Shown: positions 11,392 through 25,487, counted from the first letter of the stretch. The stretch: DNA of 64,000 bases from Antedon mediterranea (GCF_964355755.1 NC_092671.1:25852070-25916069); one strand, 5' to 3'. The notes: generated by a model from the letters alone, not told the origin. Made by a program: numbers and translations.

Positions 11392-11510
11392 ACTCTGGTT
11401 TCTCTGCATAACGCATAAATCTTTCGCCTTTTACTAAAGATTTCCGTGTAGAGGAACAACTATTGAGTTTCAACTCAATTTGTCTCAACCCTTATATCTC
11501 TATAAGGGTA
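11392..11510 (+). ncRNA. RNU5: U5 spliceosomal snRNA, copy 3
   Basis: A 119-base gene. Stem I and loop I are intact. The Sm-like site reads AATTTGTCT, a variant core like that of U1, instead of AATTTTTCT. The 3' hairpin is perfect, ACCCTTATA/TATAAGGGT around TCTC; relative to copy 1, both strands of a base pair have changed. A GAAATTAAGAATAGA stretch just downstream resembles the snRNA 3' box. The upstream PSE-like block is strong. Likely functional. Confidence 0.93.
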
Positions 11511-11554
11511 ATTTATGAAATTAAGAATAGAATAAATAAATATTTTATTAAGTA

Positions 11555-12156
11555 GGCCTATTGTAATAAATTACCATTCCCTAACATATAGAGTAACATA
11601 GTACTGTATTTACATGAACATTCTAGAATAAGATGTTTTGATTTAAGAAACCATGTGTAATTAATAAGAACAATCAAGAACATTCCAGTATGCTATTAAT
11701 AGAAACTGTAATTAATAGAATAAGAAGAAGTATAAGGAATGATCTAGAAGGTTATGAACATATTGTATATAAGGGGAAGTATGACAATTGTAAGAGGGAG
11801 AAGGATTTTTGATTGAAGCATTTATTTTGAAGAAGGTTGTTGGATTAGAGGTTGGATTAGAGGTTGGATATTTATATTGTACAGTTAGTGTGAAGCTGTT
11901 GTTTAAAGTGCTTACTGGATTGTTAAAAGTTGAAGTTGATTGAAATTAAAGCTTTGTTTTGAGTTATTTTTACAACTTTGTGGATTTTGTGTGTATACTT
12001 TTATGTCACAAGGGAGTTCCTAAAGTATTTTCAACCGCTCGGAAACATACGTGAGAGGAGTTCGTGACGCTATACAAAATATTTACTCGCATACAGCTCA
12101 GGAAAAGGTCGGTAATTTGACTAGAGTACCACGTGAGGAGGACCTGTGGTGTAGGC
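11555..12156. mobile_element. 602-bp insertion flanked by a 7-bp direct repeat
   Basis: Unit comparison shows extra DNA here relative to the copy-1 unit. TTAAGTA occurs on both sides (11548-11554 and 12157-12163), as in a target duplication. The insert starts GGCCTA and ends GTAGGC. It holds a perfect heat-shock-element-like GAACATTCTAGAA (11616-11628), a TATATAAGGGG box near 11766, and a duplicated TTGGATTAGAGG. It has no coding frame. The promoter-like content would suit a solo LTR, but I see no clear TG...CA ends. Confidence 0.5.
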
Positions 12157-12213
12157 TTAAGTATTCATTTTTTTTATATTTTTTATACAATTTGGTGAGG
12201 GTGGGATTACCAG

Positions 12214-12355
12214 TAAAGCTTGGTTCCCACTCGCAACGTAAGTGATTTGACCAATCATAAGCGATGGATTATTCGAACAGTAGCTTGTCATTGGTCAACT
12301 CGCTTGCGTTGCACGTACGTCCTTGTGTTGCGTCTCTAGTGGGAACCACGCTTTA
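12214..12355. mobile_element. MITE, 142 bp, copy 2
   Basis: The same element as at 9853-9994, with the same flanks (GGTGAGGGTGGGATTACCAG before, GTGAAAGTTCTATCC after). It was copied as part of the U5 unit and is not an independent insertion. A few substitutions separate the two. Confidence 0.75.
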
Positions 12356-12398
12356 GTGAAAGTTCTATCCTATACGTTGTATGCCTATACATACATAC

Positions 12399-12441
12399 TT
12401 TAACTCAATTTTTCTCAACCCTTGTTTTTTGAACGAGGGTA
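12399..12441 (+). pseudogene. RNU5: U5 snRNA 3' fragment
   Basis: Only the end of the gene remains: TTTAACTCAATTTTTCTCAACCC and the 3' hairpin. The preceding sequence matches the spacer after the MITE (compare 10005-10035), so a deletion joined spacer to U5 at a CTTT/TTT microhomology. Confidence 0.8.
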
Positions 12442-12958
12442 ATTATGAAATGTTAATGTCAGAAATGTCATTATTATCAAGACAGGCTACCAGATATGCA
12501 TTTATATTCAAATGTGATTTTTAGAGTACACTTTATTTGGTCATATGTAAAGTACCCGTTTATGATGTGATTTTTTTTATTGAATTCATAGTCCTAACAA
12601 ATTACTAATAATTAAATAATGATAATTTAATTGTTTTCAACACACTATTGTACCGTATTTCATTGAACGGTGTGTTTAGGTAACAACGAACGCGATTATC
12701 AACTTCAATAACTATTTCAAATATGCCAATGAAGGCATGGTTTTTGTACTTTTTTTCAATGGTTTATTCAATATTTACGTTACTATTTTTTAAATATAAT
12801 AGTTTAATTTATATTACGGGACTTTGGATTTGTGGTGTTAAAAACTCCAAAACAGGTTCAACATTGTTTCTAACTTTTGTTAATAACACACACTATTTCA
12901 AACCTATTTATTTCGATAGGTAATTGTATACATATACCGTTGTCGCATGATTTTCTTT

Positions 12959-13078
12959 ACTCTTGTTTCTCTGCATCACGCATAAATCTTTCGCCTTTTA
13001 CTAAATATTTCCGTGTAGAGGAACAACTATTGAGTTTTAACTCAATTTTTCTAAACCCTTGTTTTTTGAACTAGGGTA
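12959..13078 (+). ncRNA. RNU5: U5 snRNA, copy 4 (degenerate)
   Basis: A full-length 120-base U5 copy with damaging changes: ACTCTTG for ACTCTGG at the 5' end, AAATATTT for AAAGATTT (a mismatch in the stem closing loop I), and CTAGGGT for CGAGGGT in the 3' hairpin. Loop I itself is altered only at its last base. It keeps the upstream PSE-like block. Probably a pseudogene. Confidence 0.8.
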
Positions 13079-13451
13079 ATTATGAAGTGTTAATGTCAGA
13101 AATGTAATTATTATCAAGACAGGCTACCAGATATACATTTATATTCAAATGTGATTTTTAGAATACACTTTATTTGGTCATAATGACAGTACCCGTTTAT
13201 GATGTGATTTTTTTTATTGAAATCCTAGGCCTAACGAATTACTAATAATTAAATAATGATAATTTAATTGTTTTCAACACACTATTGTACCGTATTTCAT
13301 TGAACGCTGTGTTACGTAACAACAAACGCGATTATCAACTTTAATAACTATTTCAAATATGCAAATGAAGGCATGGTTTTTGTACCTTTTTTCAATGGTT
13401 AGTCAATATTTACTTTACTATTTTTTTAAAATAATAGTTTAATTTATATTA

Positions 13452-13642
<191 letters not shown>

Positions 13643-14920
13643 TTCTATACGTCCCCGCACTACGATTTTTTCAAACAGAATGTGTGATTGCTAAAGCTTT
13701 GTTGGAATTTAAGGTACAGGTGAATCATTGAATTATCATATAATTTGCGGACCATGACCGAAGCACTTCCGCTTCGATCTATTCGACGAAAATAAAAAAA
13801 AGGATAACTATTTTCTGCTTTATACTTAATTTAATGTAATGGTGATCTAATAAAAGGCGTAACAACACATAATACATATTGTAGTTTAATACTGGCTTAA
13901 ATATTTTTGTTTTATATAAACTGTATTCAAAAAAATAGTTCTTTTCTAATGAAGAATCTGGGAAGTTTACAATCAAGCAACAACACCACATTCTACGTGA
14001 ATTCTGCTGTACGTGAACTAGCCTTAATACCGCCTGATTACGGTATATAGGTCTACAGTATTAGCTTCAGAATAAATGACGACGCATTTGTTGTACCTTG
14101 ATAGACAGAGCCCCATTACAGATAATCTGTTCTGCAGCACAATACAACTGTACACGCGGTGATTCAACTAAAAGCAGTAAAAAGATTTTGGCACACAAGG
14201 CGTATCATATAATTTGCGGACCATAACCGAAGCACTTCCGCTTCGATCTATTCGACGAAAATAAAAAAAAGGATAACTATTTTCTGCTTTATACTTAATT
14301 TAATGTAATGGTGATCTAATAACAGGCGTAACAACACATAATACATATTGTAGTTTAATACTGGCTTAAATATTTTTGTTTTATATAAACTGTATTCTAA
14401 AAAATAGTTCTTTTCTAATGAAGAATCTGGGAAGTTTACAATCAAGCAATAACACCACATTCTACGTGAATTCTGCTGTACGTGAACTATCCTTAATACC
14501 GCCTGATTACGGTATATAGGCCTACAGTATTAGCTTCAGAATAAATGACGACGCATTTGTTTTACCTTGATAGACAGAGCCCCAAGCAGACAGCCCACAT
14601 TACAGATAATCTGCTCTGCAGCACAATACAACTGTACACGCGGTGATTCAACTAAAAGCAGTAAAAAGATTTTGGCACACAAGGCGTATCATATAATTTG
14701 CGGACCATGACCGAAGCACTTCCGCTTCGATCTATTCTACGAAAATAAAAAAAGGATAACTATTTTCTGCTTTATACTTAATTTAATGTAATGGTGATCT
14801 AATAACAGGCGTAACAACACATAATACATATTGTAGTTTAATACTGGCTTAAATATTTTTGTTTTATATAAACTGTATTCTAAAAAATGACAATTTAGAA
14901 CTTAATTTTGCAATAGTACC

Positions 14921-15047
14921 TAATTTGGCGCCTTAAACGCCAAATTAAGTGCGGTACCTCATTTGGCAGTGGTACCTCATTTGGCGTGACACCCCTACTG
15001 TTCTGTATCCCGTTTGTCTTAATTTCCAAGTAAAAATGAGGTACCAC
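14921..15047. repeat. Palindromic element in the U2 block
   Basis: TAATTTGGCG (14921-14930) and CGCCAAATTA (14938-14947) form a perfect 10-bp stem around a 7-base loop. GTGGTACCTCATTT (14969-14982) is inverted at 15034-15047 (AAATGAGGTACCAC), a perfect 14-bp pair. A GGTACCTCATTTGGC repeat adds a direct duplication. TTTGGCGC also fits the E2F consensus TTTSSCGC. It recurs in most U2 blocks, for example near 18701, 20816, 24536, 38750, 42100, 49610, 53850 and 61980. It may be an old MITE caught in the unit. Confidence 0.6.
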
Positions 15048-18000
15048 CACGTAACTCCTTATGATTAGGCTTATTATCATAGAAGAGTACTATACGGACG
15101 TCGTACCTGGAAATCACGGGAATTCAGTGTTTGTTGACCAATCATTTTTTAAAGAGCCGTATCTGACCATTGCATTGCCCAGTCTGTAAAATTACAGCAG
15201 GCCTACTTTATATTATTGTGTTTTCCCTGTTTATCGATACCATGAAGGAAAACGTTTTTGTTCAATCAGAAAACTTTGCGAGATTTTTTTTAATGGATAT
15301 TATAATTTATAGTTAGTCACCTGATTTTTGTGGCAAATCATTAATAGTTTTGACATTGTTAGGGACTATAAGACAGATTTTGGTTGCATGATTGTGGAAA
15401 ACCATCAATGTGGGTTTTTCTTCATACAAGCTACAGCCAAAATATAATAGGGGTATATATTTTTTCAAAGTCATCGTCAAACGCTGAGAGTCAATACAGT
15501 ATTTCAAACGCATTCTTTCACCTCTAATTGCTCACATTTAATTAATAATATACTGAAATAAATTCGAGAAAACATTAACTTATTGTGTTTTGTTTTATTT
15601 ATTGATCGTTGTTTATCGTTTGTAAACCACAGAAAACCACAACTATAAAGAATAAAACATAAATTCACAAAATGCAACAAATTAATACAGTATTTGCGAG
15701 TGCAATCATGAAACATTAATATTATAAGTACTTTATCGAAACATATAAAAATAATTGTGCAGATAATAGCACGTTGATATAAAATTCTTTCTATTTACAA
15801 GGAATTCATTTAATATTTAAATTTATTTCCAACGAAATGAAGAATCTGGGAAGTTTACAATCAAGCAACAACACCACATTCTACGTGAATTCTGCTGTAC
15901 GTGAACTAGCCTTAATACCGCCTGATTACGGTATATAGGCCTACAGTATTAGCTTCAGAATAAATGACGACACATTTGTTGTACCTTGATAGACAGAGCC
16001 CCAAGCAGACAGCCCACATTACAGATAATCTGCTCTGCAGCACAATACAACTGTACACGCGGTGATTCAACTAAAAGCAGTAAAAAAGATTTTGGCACAC
16101 AAGGCGTATCATATAATTTGCGGACAATGACCGAAGCACTTCCGCTTCGATCTATTCGACGAAAATCAAAAAAGAATAACTATTTTCTGCTTTATACTTA
16201 ATTTAATGTAATGGTGATCTAATAACAGGCGTAACAACACATAATACATATTGTAGTTTAATACTGGCTTAAATATTTTTGTTTTATATAAACTGTATTC
16301 TAAAAAATCACAATTTAGAACTTAATTTTGCAATAGTACCTAATTTGGCGCCTTAAACGCCAAATTAAGTGCGGTACCTCATTTGGCGTGACACCCCTAC
16401 TGTTCTGTATCCCGTTTGTCTTAATTTCCAAGTAAAAATGAGGTACCACCACGTAACTCCTTATGATTAGGCTTATTATCATAGAAGAGTACTATACGGA
16501 CGTCGTACCTGGAAATCACGGGAATTCAGTGTTTGTTGACCAATCATTTTTTAAAGAGCCGTATCTGACCATTGCATTGCCCAGTCTGTAAAATTACAGC
16601 AGGCCTACTTTATATTATTGTGTTTTCCCTGTTTATCGATACCATGAAGGAAAACGTTTTTGTTCAATCAGAAAACTTTGCGAGATTTTTTTTAATGGAT
16701 ATTATAATTTATAGTTAGTCACCTGATTTTTGTGGCAAATCATTAATAGTTTTGACATTGTTAGGGTTAGGGTTCCAACGAAATGAAGAATCTGGGAAGT
16801 TTACAATCAAGCAACAACACCACATTCTACGTGAATTCTGCTGTACGTGAACTAGCCTTAATAATAAGGCGTATCATATAATTTGCGGACCATGACCGAA
16901 GCACTTCCGCTTCGATCTATTCGACACATAATACATATTGTAGTTTAATACTGGCTTAAATATTTTTTTTTTATATAAACTGTATTCTAAAAAATAGTTC
17001 TTTTCTAATGAAGAATCTGGGAAGTTTACAATCAAGCAACAACACCACATTCTACGTGAATTCTGCTGTACGTGAACTAGCCTTAATACCGCCTGATTAC
17101 GGTATATAGGCCTATCAGTATTAGCTTCAGAATAAATGACGACGCATTTGTTGTACCTTGATAGACAGAGCTCCAAGCAGACAGCCCACATTACAGATAA
17201 TCTGTTCTGCAGCACAATACAACTGTACACGCGGTGATCCAACTAAAAGCAGTAAAAAGATTTTGGCACACAAGGCGTATCATATAATTTGCGGACCATG
17301 ACCGAAGCACTTCCGCTTCGATCTATTCGACGAAAATCAAAAAAAGAATAACTATTTTCTGCTTTATACTTAATTTAATGTAATGGTGATCTAATAACAG
17401 GCGTAACAACACATAATACATATTGTAGTTTAATACTGGCTTAAATATTTTTGTTTTATATAAACTGTATTCTAAAAAATGACAATTTAGAACTTAATTT
17501 TGCAATAGTACCTAATTTGGCGCATTAAACCCAAATTAAGTGCGGTACCTCATTTGGCAGTGGTACCTCATTTGGCGTGACACCCCTACTGTTCTGTATC
17601 CCGTTTGTCTTAATTTCCAAGTAAAAATGAGGTACCACCACGTAACTCCTTATGATTAGGCCTATTATCATAGAAGAGTACTATACGGACGTCGTACCTG
17701 GAAATCACGGGAATTCAGTGTTTGTTGACCAATCATTTTTTAAAGAGCCGTATCTGACCATTGCATTGCCCAGTCTGTAAAATTACAGCAGGCCTACTTT
17801 ATATTATTGTGTTTTCCCTGTTTATCGATACCATGAAGGAAAACGTTTTTGTTCAATCAGAAAACTTTGCGAGATTTTTTTTAATGGATATTATAATTTA
17901 TAGTTAGTCACCTGATTTTTGTGGCAAATCATTAATAGTTTTGACATTGTTAGGGTTAGGGTTCCAACGAAATGAAGAATCTGGGAAGTTTACAATCAAG

Positions 18001-19613
18001 CAACAACACCACATTCTACGTGAATTCTGCTGTACGTGAACTAGCCTTAATAACAAGGCGTATCATATAATTTGCGGACCATGACCGACGCACTTCCGCT
18101 TCGATCTATTCGACACATAATACATATTGTAGTTTAATACTGGCTTAAATATTTTTGTTTTATATAAACTGTATTCTAAAAAATAGTTCTTTTCTAATGA
18201 AGAATCTGGGAAGTTTACAATCAAGCAACAACACCACATTCTACGTGAATTCTGCTGTACGTGAACTAGCCTTAATACCGCCTGATTACGGTATATAGGC
18301 CTACAGTATTAGCTTCAGAATAAATGACGACGCATTTGTTGTACCTTGATAGACAGAGCCCCAAGCAGACAGCCCACATTACAGATAATCTGCTCTGCAG
18401 CACAATACAACTGTACACGCGGTGATTCAACTAAAAGCAGTAAAAAAGATTTTGGCACACAAGGCGTATCATATAATTTGCGGACCATGACCGAAGCACT
18501 TCCGCTTCGATCTATTCGACGAAAATCAAAAAAGGATAACTATTTTCTGCTTTATACTTAATTTAATGTAATGGTGATCTAATAACAGGCGTAACAACAC
18601 ATAATACATATTGTAGTTTAATACTGGCTTAAATATTTTTGTTTTATATAAACTGTATTCTAAAAAATGACAATTTAGAACTTAATTTTGCAATAGTACC
18701 TAATTTGGCGCCTTAAACGCCAAATTAAGTGCGGTACCTCATTTGGCAGTGGTACCTCATTTGGCGTGACACTCCTACTGTTCTGTATCCCGTTTGTCTT
18801 AATTTCCAAGTAAAAATGAGGTACCACCACGTAACTCCTTATGATTAGGCCTATTATCATAGAAGAGTACTATACGGACGTCGTACCTGGAAATCACGAG
18901 AATTCAGTGTTTGTTGACCAATCATTTTTTAAAGAGCCGTATCTGACCATTGCATTGCCCTGTCTGTAAAATTACAGCAGGCCTACTTTATATTATTGTG
19001 TTTTCCCTGTTTATCGATACCATGAAGGAAAACGTTTTTGTTCAATCAGAAAATTTTGCGAGATTTTTTTAAAGGATATTAAAATTTATAGTTACAGTTA
19101 GTCACCTGATTTTTGTGGCAAATCATTAATAGTTTTGACATTGTTAGGGTTAGAGACTATAAGACAGATTTTGGTTGCATGATTGTGGAAAACCATCAAT
19201 GTGGGTTTTTCTTCATACAAGCTACAGCCAAAATATAATAGGGGTATATATTTTTTCAAAGTCATCGTCAAACGCTGAGAGTCAATACAGTATTTCAAAC
19301 GCATTCTTTCACCTCTAATTGCTCACATTTAATTAATAATAATACTGAAATAAATTCAAGAAAACATTAACTTATTGTGTTTTGTTTTATTTATTGATCG
19401 TTGTTTATCGTTTGTAAACCACAGAAAACCACAACTATAAAGAATAAAACATAAATTCACAAAATGCAACAAATTAATACAGTATTTGCGAGTGCAATCA
19501 TGAAACATTAATATTATAAGTACTTTATCGAAACATATAAAAATAATTGTGCAGATAATAGCACGTTGATATAAAATTCGTTCTATTTACAAGGAATTCA
19601 TTTAATATTTAAA

Positions 19614-19619
19614 TTTATT
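19614..19619 (-). promoter_or_regulatory. Poly(A) signal of the KLF unit
   Basis: AATAAA on the minus strand, 41 to 46 bases past the stop of the first full-length KLF. The same hexamer lies at the same distance in copies with a normal 3' flank, at 21725, 23332, 25442, 29228, 37634, 40986, 43239, 44347, 47403, 48500, 50522, 51630, 52738, 54760, 55868, 58924 and 62894. Copies 32480, 35993 and 39351 lack it. Confidence 0.55.
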
Positions 19620-19659
19620 TCAAACGAGTTTTATCCGGAAGATTCGGTAATTGAGTTGT

Positions 19660-20535
<876 letters not shown>

Positions 20536-20580
20536 CTAAAGCCTTGTTGGAATTTAAGGTACAGGTGAATCATTGAATTA

Positions 20581-20621
20581 TCATATAATTTGCGGACCAT
20601 GACCGAAGCACTTCCGCTTCG
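20581..20621 (-). promoter_or_regulatory. Putative KLF-unit promoter: TATA-like box and ETS site in a hairpin
   Basis: On the minus strand, about 95-135 bases before the ATG, lie AATTATATGA (TATA-like) and, further upstream, CGAAGCGGAAGTGCTTCG (20604-20621). The latter is a 6-bp hairpin whose centre, GCGGAAGTG, fits the ETS-family consensus. The pair recurs at the same distance before all full-length and truncated copies I checked (for example 38051 and 63888), and again in KLF-free U1 blocks. Function is inferred from position and motif only. Confidence 0.4.
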
Positions 20622-21254
20622 ATCTATTCGACGAAAATCAAAAAAGGATAACTATTTTCTGCTTTATACTTAATTTAATGTAATGGTGATCTAATAACAG
20701 GCGTAACAACACATAATACATATTGTAGTTTAATACTGGCTTAAATATTTTTGTTTTATATAAACTGTATTCTAAAAAATGACAATTTAGAACTTAATTT
20801 TGCAATAGTACCTAATTTGGCGCCTTAAACGCCAAGTTAAGTGCGGTACCTCATTTGGCAGTGGTACCTCATTTGGCGTGACACTCCTACTGTTCTGTAT
20901 CCCGTTTGTCTTAATTTCCAAGTAAAAATGAGTTACCACCACGTAACTCCTTATGATTAGGCCTATTATCATAGAAGAGTACTATACGGACGTCGTACCT
21001 GGAAATCACGAGAATTCAGTGTTTGTTGACCAATCATTTTTTAAAGAGCCGTATCTGACCATTGCATTGCCCTGTCTGTAAAATTACAGCAGGCCTACTT
21101 TATATTATTGTGTTTTCCCTGTTTATCGATACCATGAAGGAAAACGTTTTTGTTCAATCAGAAAATTTTGCGAGATTTTTTTAATGGATATTATAATTTA
21201 TAGTTACAGTTAGTCACCTGATTTTTGTGGCAAATCATTAATAGTTTTGACATT

Positions 21255-21267
21255 GTTAGGGTTAGGG
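21255..21267 (+). repeat. Short telomere-like motif
   Basis: GTTAGGGTTAGGG, two TTAGGG units, in each U3 block (also near 24970, 28758, 42539, 42770, 46268, 50054, 54290, 57788, 60844 and 62424). In some units it sits at a deletion junction, followed directly by TTCCAACGAAATGAAG (16765, 17950, 27565). Confidence 0.6.
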
Positions 21268-21770
21268 ACTATAAGACAGATTTTGGTTGCATGATTGTGG
21301 AAAACCATCAATGTGGGTTTTTCTTCATACAAGCTACAGCCAAAATATAATAGGGGTATATATTTTTTCAAAGTCATCGTCAAACGCTGAGAGTCAATAC
21401 AGTATTTCAAACGCATTCTTTCACCTCTAATTGCTCACATTTAATTAATAATATACTGAAATAAATTCGAGAAAACATTAACTTATTGTGTTTTGTTTTA
21501 TTTATTGATCGTTGTTTATCGTTTGTAAACCACAGAAAACCACAACTATAAAGAATAAAACATAAATTCACAAAATGCAACAAATTAATACAGTATTTGC
21601 GAGTGCAATCATGAAACATTAATATTATAAGTACTTTATCGAAACATATAAACATAATTGTGCAGATAATAGCACGTTGATATAAAATTCGTTCTATTTA
21701 CAAGGAATTCATTTAATATTTAAATTTATTTCAAACGAGTTTTATCCGGAAGATTCGGTAATTGAGTTGT

Positions 21771-22646
<876 letters not shown>

Positions 22647-23377
22647 CTAAAGCCTTGTTGGAATTTAAGGTACAGGTGAATCATTGAATTATCATATAAT
22701 TTGCGGACCATGACCGAAGCACTTCCGCTTCGATCTATTCGACGAAAATAAAAAAAGGATAACTATTTTCTGCTTTATACTTAATTTAATGTAATGGTGA
22801 TCTAATAACAGGCGTAACAACACATAATACATATTGTAGTTTAATACTGGCTTAAATATTTTTGTTTTATATAAACTGTATTCTAAAAAATAGTTCTTTT
22901 CTAATGAAGAATCTGGGAAGTTTACAATCAAGCAACAACACCACATTCTACGTGAATTCTGCTGTACGTGAACTAGCCTTAATACCGCCTGATTACGGTA
23001 TATAGGCCTATCAGTATTAGCTTCAGAATAAATGACGACGCATTTGTTGTACCTTGATAGACAGAGCCCCAAGCAGACAGCCCACATTACAGATAATCTG
23101 TTCTGCAGCACAATACAACTGTACACGCGGAGTGATTCAACTAAAAGCAGTAAAAAGATTTTGGCACACAAGGCGTATCATATACGTAAACAGCAAACAG
23201 TATTTGCGAGTGCAATCATGAAACATTAATATTATAAGTACTTTATCGAAACATATAAAAATAATTGTGCAGATAATAGCACGTTGATATAAAATTCGTT
23301 CTATTTACAAGGAATTCATTTAATATTTAAATTTATTTCAAACGAGTTTTATCCGGAAGATTCGGTAATTGAGTTGT

Positions 23378-24205
23378 CTACATGTGGCGTTTCATGTGAA
23401 GAGACAAATGATCAGAACGAGAGAAAGCTCGTTCGCATAGATGGCACTGGAAAGGTCGATCACCAATGTGTTTACGATAATGCCTGGTTAGCTCATCAGA
23501 TCGTGCAAACTTCCAGCCACATCCTTTCCAGTTGCAAGCATAAGGTTTTTCTCCTGTGTGCGTTCGGAGATGAGCTTTCAGGTGCGAGCTCTTTGTGTAG
23601 GTCTTGTTACAGCCTGGGTGTGAACATGTATGTGTCGTTGTTCTTTTCCTTCCCCATGTTCTGCGCTCTTTCCTTCGGTTCACCTGTAGATTCTGAAGTG
23701 GTTGTGACGTCAGAACACTTTCATTTGAAGAGTTGATGAGCAGGTCCATGAGTGGTGAAGTTGGAATAGAAACAGTCAAATGTGTAAGGTCAGAGGGTGC
23801 AAAAACATTATCCATATCTGACCGCATAAGTGGACTGTGCGGTTCCTGTTTTATCGCCATGCCCATTGATGAATCGTCAATATAACGTTTCTGTTGATCT
23901 GCGTTAGAATTGTTCAAGATAAAGTCCAAGTCGAGCAAATTATCGTAGCAGTCCGCAATGGATGATGCGGGTGGGGACGAACGCATACTCGACGAACAGT
24001 CACTGACCGATGCTAGGCTGTTTGGTGAACATGTCTCTGTGCGTTGTTGACCTACCATGCTGTAATCCCAGTCGTGTAATAGCGACTCAACATCATTTAA
24101 AACCTGTGAGGGTAAAACATACGGAGGTTGATAAGTCATTTGTGGCATATAAATCCTCGGCACATAATAATATGGTGTTTCCCCGCAGTAATAGTGGTAA
24201 GCCAT
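23378..24205 (-). CDS. KLF-type zinc finger protein, full-length copy 3
   Basis: 275 aa with two replacements relative to copy 1: H48Y, and T247I in the conserved TGDRPF linker between fingers 2 and 3. Linker threonine is normally strongly conserved in C2H2 proteins, so DNA binding may be weaker. The unit is short (1,607 bp) because U1-U4 sequence between the W block and the CAGTATTTGCGAGTG stretch near 23190 is deleted. Confidence 0.88.
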   Translation of the reverse strand: MAYHYYCGETPYYYVPRIYMPQMTYQPPYVLPSQVLNDVESLLHDWDYSMVGQQRTETCSPNSLASVSDCSSSMRSSPPASSIADCYDNLLDLDFILNNSNADQQKRYIDDSSMGMAIKQEPHSPLMRSDMDNVFAPSDLTHLTVSIPTSPLMDLLINSSNESVLTSQPLQNLQVNRRKERRTWGRKRTTTHTCSHPGCNKTYTKSSHLKAHLRTHTGEKPYACNWKGCGWKFARSDELTRHYRKHIGDRPFQCHLCERAFSRSDHLSLHMKRHM

Positions 24206-25487
24206 TTCTATACGTCCCCGCACTACGATTTTTTCAAACAGAATGTGTGATTGCTAAAGCCTTGTTGGAATTTAAGGTACAGGTGAATCATTGAATTATC
24301 ATAAAATTTGCGGACCATGACCGAAGCACTTCCGCTTCGATCTATTCGACGAAAATCAAAAAAGAATAACTATTTTCTGCTTTATAATACTTAATTTAAT
24401 GTAATGGTGATCTAATAACAGGCGTAACAACACATAATACATATTGTAGTTTAATACTGGCTTAAATATTTTTGTTTTATATAAACTGTATTCTAAAAAA
24501 TGACAATTTAGAACTTAATTTTGCAATAGTACCTAATTTGGCGCCTTAAACGCCAAATTAAGTGCGGTACCTCATTTGGCAGTGGTATTTCATTTGGCGT
24601 GACACCCCTACTGTTCTGTATCCCGTTTGTCTTAATTTCCAAGTAAAAATGAGGTACCACCACGTAACTCCTTATGATTAGGCCTATTATCATAGAAGAG
24701 TACTATACGGACGTCGTACCTGGAAATCACGGGAATTCAGTGTTTGTTGACCAATCATTTTTTAAAGAGCCGTATCTGACCATTGCATTGCCCAGTCTGT
24801 AAAATTACAGCAGGCCTACTTTATATTATTGTGTTTTCCCTGTTTATCGATACCATGAAGGAAAACGTTTTTGTTCAATCAGAAAACTTTGCGAGATTTT
24901 TTTTAATGGATATTATAATTTATAGTTAGTCACCTGATTTTTGTGGCAAATCATTAATAGTTTTGACATTGTTAGGGTTAGGGACTATAAGACAGATTTT
25001 GGTTGCATGATTGTGGAAAACCATCAATGTGGGTTTTTCTTCATACAAGCTACAGCCAAAATATAATAGGGGTATATATTTTTTCAAAGTCATCGTCAAA
25101 CGCTGAGAGTCAATACAGTATTTCAAACGCATTCTTTCACCTCTAATTGCTCACATTTAATTAATAATAATACTGAAATAAATTCAAGAAAACATTAACT
25201 TATTGTGTTTTGTTTTATTTATTGATCGTTGTTTATCGTTTGTAAACCACAGAAAACCACAACTATAAAGAATAAAACATAAATTCACAAAATGCAACAA
25301 ATTAATACAGTATTTGCGAGTGCAATCATGAAACATTAATATTATAAGTACTTTATCGAAACATATAAAAATAATTGTGCAGATAATAGCACGTTGATAT
25401 AAAATTCGTTCTATTTACAAGGAATTCATTTAATATTTAAATTTATTTCAAACGAGTTTTATCCGGAAGATTCGGTAATTGAGTTGT

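Larger units (their letters stand above)
9061..13451 (+). repeat. Tandem array of U5 snRNA units
   Basis: Units share a U5 gene and flanks. Upstream come a CGCGATTATCAACTTC block (near 9400, 11116, 12691 and 13327), an AAACCTATTTATTTCGATAGG block, and a roughly 40-base leader. Downstream comes a TCAGAAATGTAATTATTATC block. Unit lengths vary (U5 starts at 9672, 10751, 11392 and 12959), reflecting insertions and deletions. The last unit (from 13085) has its upstream block but no U5 gene, because the KLF array takes over at about 13451. Confidence 0.85.
13736..19620. repeat. KLF-free left part of the array
   Basis: Made of U1 and W blocks alternating with a period of about 470 bp (for example 13736-14690), and of U2, U3 and U4 blocks near 14890-15830, 16310-16770, 17480-17960 and 18670-19620. 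Short chimeric units (16765-16930 and 17955-18115) join the TTAGGG-type motif to a W block. Frames of 60-160 codons recur in these blocks but show no known motif and break at module edges. Confidence 0.8.

Noticed and set aside
21255-21267. True telomere or interstitial telomere tract
   Set aside because: Only two TTAGGG units per block, embedded in a longer conserved sequence.
21210-21655. 68- and 70/82-codon minus-strand frames in U3 and U4
   Set aside because: Copied passively with the unit; no motif and no codon-type constraint visible.
22692-23171. Recurrent 159-codon minus-strand frame in W and U1 blocks
   Set aside because: No known domain, low-complexity hydrophobic composition, and the length changes with every module joint (70, 106, 110, 133, 159 codons).
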